Position numbers and translations under genes: made by a program. The notes under the pieces were generated by a model. It saw only the letters and a program-made list of their open reading frames with translations, had not been told where the DNA came from and searched no databases. Shown here in pieces: positions 6,852 to 10,968 of a DNA stretch of 10,968 nucleotides. The stretch is from Thermoplasmatota archaeon (GTDB taxonomy: Archaea; Thermoplasmatota; Thermoplasmata; Thermoplasmatales; Thermoplasmataceae): NCBI GenBank assembly GCA_023489425.1, contig JAMDCG010000056.1, positions 39,407 to 50,374 of the forward strand. The letters are read 5' to 3'. How positions within the stretch are numbered: position 1 is the first letter of the stretch; each line of letters opens with the position of its first letter.

Positions 6852-8580
6852 CCCAGAATATATTCTCCTTTCTCTTGATTTTAATGATTTCCTCCAGTGT
6901 TTCCATTGTCTTTTCATCCAGTGACCTTTCCCTAAGTTTCTTCACCACGTCTTCGGTGATGTCAACATAGATTGGTTGATCGGCTGATATCTGCCTGTTG
7001 AGGGTAACACCATCAATGGCAACCGCAACCTCCTGTCCCGCTTCCGCAAATCTCTTGGAGACTTCTCCATCCCTTATGCTCTTTATGGTACCGGCATACT
7101 TTCCATCATCTCGTATCATGTTATCCCCTACCTTTATCCTGCCGGATAATACCTTAACACCAACTATGATCGGCTTTGCAGCACGGAAAATGTATTCTGG
7201 CATTATAACAAGCTTAGACGGAATTGGCATACCCTGCTTGCTTTCCTCATCCATCTCTTCCTTCTTGTTTCTCAACCATTTTTCAATATCTTCAATAAGT
7301 GAATATATAACTTTTGATGCAACAACCGCAACATCATAATTCATTAAGTTATTCCTGGCATCACTTGAAAGATCAACGTTAAATCCAGCGAGGATCCTAT
7401 CCATCTGATCTGGAAGTGTAGAAACATCAATAAGGTCTCTCTTACTTATCTCGCCTATCTGGGTGGAGCGAATCTTGATCCCACGGGTTCCAAGCTCAAA
7501 TGCTACTGCCTCGAGTGAACCGAGAGTGTCTGCTTTCAGTGTGATTCCGTGTTCATCCAGTTCTATACTAACCTGGCTCTCCTCCTGCAATTCTTTGATT
7601 ATGGAATCAATATCACCCTTGGCTTCTATTAGGGTTGTGCCTGGTATCACATCCAGTTTATCTGAAATTGCAATTCTTACCCCTGAAGCTGAGCTCACCA
7701 TATTTCTTTCCGTGACCTTGGTTGATTTTGAGGATACATTTGTGAAAAGAGCCTTGATTTTCGTCTCCTTCGGTCCTTCAAGTGTGTTTACATAGACAGC
7801 CATCCCTGTTCTCAGTTTTCCCTGATAAAGAATGGAATCCAGTGTCATTCCCAGTGACTCTTCCCTTCTTATCTCCAGAACACTTGCTTTTGCTATGCTA
7901 TTTACCAGTGCAATGGAAGATGTGAGAAATCTTTGCGCCAATCCCGATATGGTCATCAGGATCTCTAGTGTGCCTATGGAATATTTTGCGCTTGAAGGAA
8001 CTATGGAAATGTTCTTTGTAAAATCAGTTATTCTATCAAATCTATCTGCTGTCAGGTTATGCTGGTATAACTGATTTATTATGGCATATAGCTTGTTGTC
8101 CAACTCATCTATATATTCCTGTCTTTGCTCCTTGAGAAATTCTGAGAAGTTGGTATTTGCTGGCTTGATAAAATAAGCCAGTGTATCTATCTTATTGGCA
8201 ACTATTATGAATGGTGTTTTAAATTTCCTGAGAATGTTTATTGACTCAACAGTCTGTGGCATAATGCCGTCATTTATATCTATTACAAGTATGGCTATAT
8301 CAGCAAGAGCCCCTCCCCTTGCCCTCATATTTGCAAAAGCAACATGGCCAGGAGTATCCACAAATAGAAGCCCCGGTATTTTAAACATTTTTGAGGAAAC
8401 CTTGCCTCCTGAAATCTCAACTATCCGCTGGATGCTGATCTCAGTTGCACCAATCCTCTGCGTGATACCTCCTGACTCTTTCTTCATGAGGGAGGTTCCC
8501 CTTATGGAATCTAAAATACTTGTTTTACCATGATCTACGTGCCCGAGTACGCACACAATTGGCTGTCTGAGGGTTTCCAT
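6838..8580 (-). CDS. infB: Translation initiation factor aIF5B (IF2-like GTPase)
   Basis: 580 residues, close to the usual archaeal length of about 595. It is the GTPase that promotes ribosomal subunit joining after start-codon selection. GTPase motifs are complete: GHVDHGKT at 13-20 (P-loop), Thr40 in GGITQ (switch I), DTPGH at 75-79 (switch II), NKID at 129-132 and SSAK at 196-199. The central and C-terminal parts carry the beta-barrel and domain III/IV blocks, including EYIFRAAKPIIVGVKVLSG, typical of aIF5B rather than bacterial IF2. The N-terminus METLRQPIVCVLGHVDHGKT begins at the conserved point, as in other archaeal members. It is the last gene of the L7Ae operon, 16 nt after ndk. A GAGGTG site (8598-8593) overlaps the ndk stop codon with a long 12-nt spacer. 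Confidence 0.98.
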   Translation of the reverse strand: METLRQPIVCVLGHVDHGKTSILDSIRGTSLMKKESGGITQRIGATEISIQRIVEISGGKVSSKMFKIPGLLFVDTPGHVAFANMRARGGALADIAILVIDINDGIMPQTVESINILRKFKTPFIIVANKIDTLAYFIKPANTNFSEFLKEQRQEYIDELDNKLYAIINQLYQHNLTADRFDRITDFTKNISIVPSSAKYSIGTLEILMTISGLAQRFLTSSIALVNSIAKASVLEIRREESLGMTLDSILYQGKLRTGMAVYVNTLEGPKETKIKALFTNVSSKSTKVTERNMVSSASGVRIAISDKLDVIPGTTLIEAKGDIDSIIKELQEESQVSIELDEHGITLKADTLGSLEAVAFELGTRGIKIRSTQIGEISKRDLIDVSTLPDQMDRILAGFNVDLSSDARNNLMNYDVAVVASKVIYSLIEDIEKWLRNKKEEMDEESKQGMPIPSKLVIMPEYIFRAAKPIIVGVKVLSGRIKVGDNMIRDDGKYAGTIKSIRDGEVSKRFAEAGQEVAVAIDGVTLNRQISADQPIYVDITEDVVKKLRERSLDEKTMETLEEIIKIKRKENIFWGTRV

Positions 8581-8596
8581 ACAATAATATTACACC

Positions 8597-9046
8597 TCAG
8601 AAAAGATTTTCATCCCCATAGGCAAAATCAAGGATTTCACTGTTATTGAAGAATATTGGATACTCATGATTGAAAGATTCAGTTGAGTCTGATGCATGGA
8701 TGATATTCTTATCGATACTTATTGAGAAATCTCCTCTTATTGTGCCTGGTGATGCCTTTGAACCGTCAGTTGCGCCAACTAGAGTTCTTACTACTGAAAT
8801 GGCGTTGTTCCCTTCCGCCAAGATTGCTATTATGGGACCACTTGTTATATAAGAAACAAGATCCTTGAAAAATGGTTTATCCTTGTGCACTGAATAATGT
8901 TTCTCCGCTTTCTCCTTGCTTAAGTTCATTAACTTGAGACCTTTGATGTTTATTCCTTTCTGCTCAAGCCTTTTAATTACTTCCCCAGATAATCTCCTTT
9001 TAACTCCATCTGGCTTTATTAAAATGAGGGTTTTTTCTGCTGCCAT
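8597..9046 (-). CDS. ndk: Nucleoside diphosphate kinase
   Basis: 149 residues. It transfers the gamma-phosphate of ATP to NDPs through a phosphohistidine and so supplies GTP, used among others by the neighbouring aIF5B. His117 in NIIHASDS is the active-site residue in the family motif NxxHxSD. Lys11 in LIKPDGVKR and the GxTxxxxAxPGTIRGDF block (91-107) complete the nucleotide site. Length is within the family range (130-157). The start codon overlaps the rpl24e stop by one base (TAATG), so translation is probably coupled. A weak GGAAGG sits 9 nt upstream. This position between L24e and aIF5B genes is common in archaea. Confidence 0.98.
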   Translation of the reverse strand: MAAEKTLILIKPDGVKRRLSGEVIKRLEQKGINIKGLKLMNLSKEKAEKHYSVHKDKPFFKDLVSYITSGPIIAILAEGNNAISVVRTLVGATDGSKASPGTIRGDFSISIDKNIIHASDSTESFNHEYPIFFNNSEILDFAYGDENLF

Positions 9047-9324
9047 TATTGACTGCCTTCCTGATTAACTTCCTCAGTAACCGGTTCACTTTCAGCCGGC
9101 TTCTTTTGTTCAAGGTTGTGTGCTTCAGATGCTTTTCTTATTGCCTTCAGATTCTGGTACTCTCTAGTCCATTTCACCTTTCTTGGCACTCTTTTCAACT
9201 TTGTTTGATTTATCCTGCATTTTTTACTGCAAAAATTGATAATTGCTCCATCACGGCGAATGTAAACCATTCCCGTTCCAGGTTCAATTTCAGTTCCACA
9301 AAAGCTGCATTCTCTGCTTACCAT
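9046..9324 (-). CDS. rpl24e: Ribosomal protein L24e (eL24) with long acidic C-terminal tail
   Basis: 92 residues. A zinc-binding large-subunit protein with CSFC (Cys6, Cys9) and FCSKKC (Cys32, Cys36) making a C2-C2 zinc finger. IEPGTGMVYIRRDG and the basic RVPRKVKWT block are diagnostic of eL24. The frame is open from a GTG at 9333, but the ATG at 9324 is chosen: it matches the family start MV(x)R(x)CSFCG and has GAGGTG 6 nt upstream. Residues from about 65 onward form a charged, low-complexity tail rich in Glu, Gln and Pro. This is beyond the roughly 55-70 residues usual for archaeal members. It lies 5 nt after rps28e. Confidence 0.96.
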   Translation of the reverse strand: MVSRECSFCGTEIEPGTGMVYIRRDGAIINFCSKKCRINQTKLKRVPRKVKWTREYQNLKAIRKASEAHNLEQKKPAESEPVTEEVNQEGSQ

Positions 9325-9329
9325 CAGAT

Positions 9330-9539
9330 TCACCTCATTGAAAGCTTCTTAGCTTCCCTAGCAGTTTCTCTTAGCATCAGTATGTCGCCAACCTTTACGG
9401 GACCAAGGACATTTCTAGCGATGATTCTCCCCTGATCCCTGCCAGCCAGTACTCTTACCTTAACAGTGGTAGCCTCTCCGGTCATGCCAGTTCTACCCAT
9501 TAATTCCACAACTTCAGCTGGTGTTGCATCATCTAACAT
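9330..9539 (-). CDS. rps28e: Ribosomal protein S28e (eS28)
   Basis: 69 residues, the usual size. A small-subunit protein with an S1-like OB fold sited near the mRNA exit channel. Conserved blocks seen are [40 protein letters not shown] and the terminal [14 protein letters not shown]. The ATG is preceded by GAGGTG with a 6-nt spacer (9551-9546), which overlaps the rpl7ae stop codon. Second gene of the operon. Confidence 0.98.
   Translation of the reverse strand: MLDDATPAEVVELMGRTGMTGEATTVKVRVLAGRDQGRIIARNVLGPVKVGDILMLRETAREAKKLSMR
9331..9336 (-). promoter_or_regulatory. Ribosome-binding site fixing the rpl24e start
   Basis: GAGGTG lies 6 nt before the ATG at 9324 and overlaps the rps28e stop (TGA at 9332-9330). 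It also contains the GTG (9333-9331) that would be the longer start. A ribosome bound to this site would start at 9324, not inside the site itself. Confidence 0.75.
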
Positions 9540-9549
9540 TCAAGACACC

Positions 9550-9918
9550 TCACTTATTGAGGTTTGCTACTTCTGATGTTATTTGCTTGAGTAGTTCCTC
9601 GTTCTTCCCTACATCCGTAATTGAAATCGAAGCAGTTGATCCTATGGCTACTTTTGATCCAAGTTCCGATCTTGTCTTCACATAGGCAAATGGCACTTTT
9701 CTCTCTTCACATAACTTAGGGATAAAGTATACAACTTCTGGTGGGTTTACATCCTCAGCTATAACAACGAGCTTGCTTTCCCCTCTTTCTATTGACTTTA
9801 TTACCTCATTTGTGCCTTTTTTGATTTTTCCACTTCTATAGCAATTCTCTACTAATTCCAGAATCTTTTTCTCTAAAGACTCGGGAGTTTCAAACTTGAC
9901 ATATGTTGTTTTGTCCAT
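9550..9918 (-). CDS. rpl7ae: Ribosomal protein L7Ae (eL8), kink-turn RNA-binding protein
   Basis: 122 residues, the normal archaeal length. L7Ae binds RNA kink-turns in 23S rRNA and is also a core protein of box C/D and H/ACA guide RNPs and of archaeal RNase P. KGTNEVIKSIERG (34-46) is the RNA-contacting segment. LVVIAEDVNPPEVVYFIPKLCEE (50-72) and the FAYVKTRSELG block complete the conserved core. The frame is open from a GTG at 9936, but the ATG at 9918 fits the family start MDKxxYVKFETP and has a strong GGAGGAG site 6 nt upstream. First gene of the translation operon. Confidence 0.97.
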   Translation of the reverse strand: MDKTTYVKFETPESLEKKILELVENCYRSGKIKKGTNEVIKSIERGESKLVVIAEDVNPPEVVYFIPKLCEERKVPFAYVKTRSELGSKVAIGSTASISITDVGKNEELLKQITSEVANLNK

Positions 9919-9924
9919 GCTTTT

Positions 9925-9931
9925 CTCCTCC
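9925..9931 (-). promoter_or_regulatory. Strong ribosome-binding site of rpl7ae
   Basis: GGAGGAG 6 nt before the ATG at 9918 is the strongest such site in the window. It lies after the possible upstream GTG at 9936, so it argues for the shorter protein. Confidence 0.8.
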
Positions 9932-9959
9932 TTCACAGAGTAAAACGTTAACTTAAGAT

Positions 9960-9967
9960 TATATAAA
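9960..9967 (-). promoter_or_regulatory. TATA box of the L7Ae-S28e-L24e-NDK-aIF5B operon
   Basis: TTTATATA, a near-consensus archaeal box A, is centred about 26 nt before position 9938, giving a leader of about 20 nt that carries the ribosome-binding site. It lies in the 72-bp gap after the aldolase gene and is the only good promoter in front of the five-gene operon. Confidence 0.7.
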
Positions 9968-9990
9968 TAGTTTATTGGTAAAATTAAATT

Positions 9991-10881
9991 TTATTGGGGT
10001 TCTATGTGCGTTGTATAATTCAGCACATCCATGATCTTGCTTTCAACAATTTTTGGGATTGTGGTGATTGGGTCTGGTAATTTTCCCTTTATATTGTGCT
10101 TCCTGTAGAAAGCTGCATAAACCATTGCTGGAAAAGGATACTCATTTACCATTCTGAAGAATTGATTGAATATTCTCTGGGTTTTAGTTGCCATCGTCAT
10201 GTTTCCATCTACAAAATATTTATAAACGTCCGTAACAAGTGGATTTATGTTTGTGGTTCCACAAACCCCTCCTTTTGCCCCTATTGAAAGTGCCTGAAGG
10301 AGAAGATCATCCTGCCCCTGGTATACTTTGAGATTGTCTGAAAAATTGGATGCGACCTCGTTAAAAAATCTTATGTCTCCTGATGAATCCTTGATTCCTT
10401 CAATTCTACCAATGTTTTCAACCAGAGATTTCATCGTTTCTATTTCAACCCTTGAACCAGTAAACTGTGGTATATTATAGATGTAGAACTTTCCAGAGAA
10501 AACCTCGGAAACAGCCTCGAAGTGCCTTATTATCCAGGACTGTTCAGCCCTGTTATAATATGTTGGTTGCAGGACAATCTTGTTGAACCCTAAATCTTCG
10601 GCATACTTTGCCATCTCTCTTGCTTCTTCGGTGTTTTGTGACCCTACTCCTACAAGTACTTCAAAATCTGAGGCCTCATCCTGGATCATCTTGAGAAATT
10701 CTTTCTTTGTTTCCAAGGTCATCAAATTGAAAAGACCGTTGCTCCCAAGTGGAAATATTTTGTTAATACCAAATTCTTTCATATCCTCTAGGAATACCTT
10801 CAGGTTTTCCCGTGATGGCTTACCTTCTCCATCAAATGGAGTGATCATGGGACATATTACTTCAACGTTAGATGTTTTCAT
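9991..10881 (-). CDS. 2-keto-3-deoxygluconate aldolase-type enzyme (dihydrodipicolinate synthase/NAL family)
   Basis: 296 residues forming the class I aldolase TIM barrel of this family. The Schiff-base Lys164 lies in EGIKDSSGD, and Tyr135 in YIYNIP is the catalytic tyrosine. The substrate carboxylate loop is GSNG (46-49), where lysine-pathway DHDPS has GTTGE. KDG aldolase of the non-phosphorylative Entner-Doudoroff pathway (KDG to pyruvate and glyceraldehyde) is the likeliest role in this lineage. A 4-hydroxy-2-oxoglutarate or other 2-oxoacid aldolase is possible, since GSNG is also found in that group. There is no lysine-biosynthesis neighbour. It appears monocistronic, with a TATA-like box about 34 nt upstream and little or no leader. 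The downstream T-rich stretch runs into the L7Ae promoter. Confidence 0.8.
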   Translation of the reverse strand: MKTSNVEVICPMITPFDGEGKPSRENLKVFLEDMKEFGINKIFPLGSNGLFNLMTLETKKEFLKMIQDEASDFEVLVGVGSQNTEEAREMAKYAEDLGFNKIVLQPTYYNRAEQSWIIRHFEAVSEVFSGKFYIYNIPQFTGSRVEIETMKSLVENIGRIEGIKDSSGDIRFFNEVASNFSDNLKVYQGQDDLLLQALSIGAKGGVCGTTNINPLVTDVYKYFVDGNMTMATKTQRIFNQFFRMVNEYPFPAMVYAAFYRKHNIKGKLPDPITTIPKIVESKIMDVLNYTTHIEPQ

Positions 10882-10911
10882 ACTTCTACATTACATTTAC
10901 TGTAAAAACAT

Positions 10912-10919
10912 TATTAAAA
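10912..10919 (-). promoter_or_regulatory. Candidate TATA box for the aldolase gene
   Basis: TTTTAATA on the - strand is centred about 34 nt before the ATG at 10881, predicting a leader of under 10 nt. No Shine-Dalgarno motif precedes the ATG. The match to consensus is moderate. The rest of the window end (10920-10968) is AT-rich with no gene seen. Confidence 0.4.
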
Positions 10920-10968
10920 TTTATCTATTCATAATTTCTCCTATTTTTAAGAGATTTCATTTTATACT

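Noticed and set aside
9919..9990. Kink-turn in the L7Ae leader for autoregulation, as known in some other archaea
   Set aside because: The predicted leader is only about 20 nt and is occupied by the ribosome site; I could not fold a C/D-like UGA and GA pair set with flanking stems.

Overview
The window reads as a chromosomal stretch from a thermoacidophile-type archaeon of the Thermoplasmatales or a close relative (Thermoplasma, Ferroplasma or Cuniculiplasma type). Evidence: the archaeal gene order rpl7ae-rps28e-rpl24e-ndk-infB; archaeal TATA boxes placed about 25-35 nt before start codons, so that several first genes look leaderless; and internal operon genes preceded by GAGGTG-type Shine-Dalgarno sites. 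The lineage is an inference from gene content and promoter style; no rRNA is present to confirm it.

Layout, left to right: (1) about 260 bases with no supportable gene. (2) A + strand aldehyde dehydrogenase of the 1-pyrroline-5-carboxylate dehydrogenase type (261-1811), convergent with (3) a - strand pair, GTP-dependent PEP carboxykinase (4298-2451) followed by overlapping octanoyltransferase lipB (2476-1832). (4) A divergent 160-bp promoter region, then a + strand winged-helix regulator of an archaeal family of unknown ligand (4459-5241). (5) A + strand pair, S-adenosylmethionine decarboxylase speD (5402-5797) and a diverged Na+/Ca2+-exchanger-like membrane protein (5806-6714). (6) A - strand translation operon read right to left: L7Ae, S28e, L24e, nucleoside diphosphate kinase, aIF5B (9918-6838). 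(7) A - strand KDG/dihydrodipicolinate-type aldolase (10881-9991), upstream of the L7Ae promoter.

How the genes work together: PEPCK and the aldolase belong to central carbon metabolism (gluconeogenesis/anaplerosis and probably the non-phosphorylative Entner-Doudoroff route). The P5C dehydrogenase feeds proline-derived carbon to glutamate. LipB provides the lipoyl cofactor used by 2-oxoacid dehydrogenase or glycine cleavage enzymes. SpeD makes the aminopropyl donor for polyamines. The right-hand operon couples ribosome components, GTP supply (NDK) and subunit joining (aIF5B).

No mobile element, CRISPR array, tRNA or rRNA was seen. I did not find a convincing new multi-gene system; this is mostly a core region. 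The points most worth a second look are the overlapping out-of-frame start at speD, a strong hairpin with the infB stop codon in its loop, a Ser in place of the usual Cys in the PEPCK P-loop, the altered exchanger motifs, the regulator divergent from PEPCK, and the extended acidic tail of L24e.
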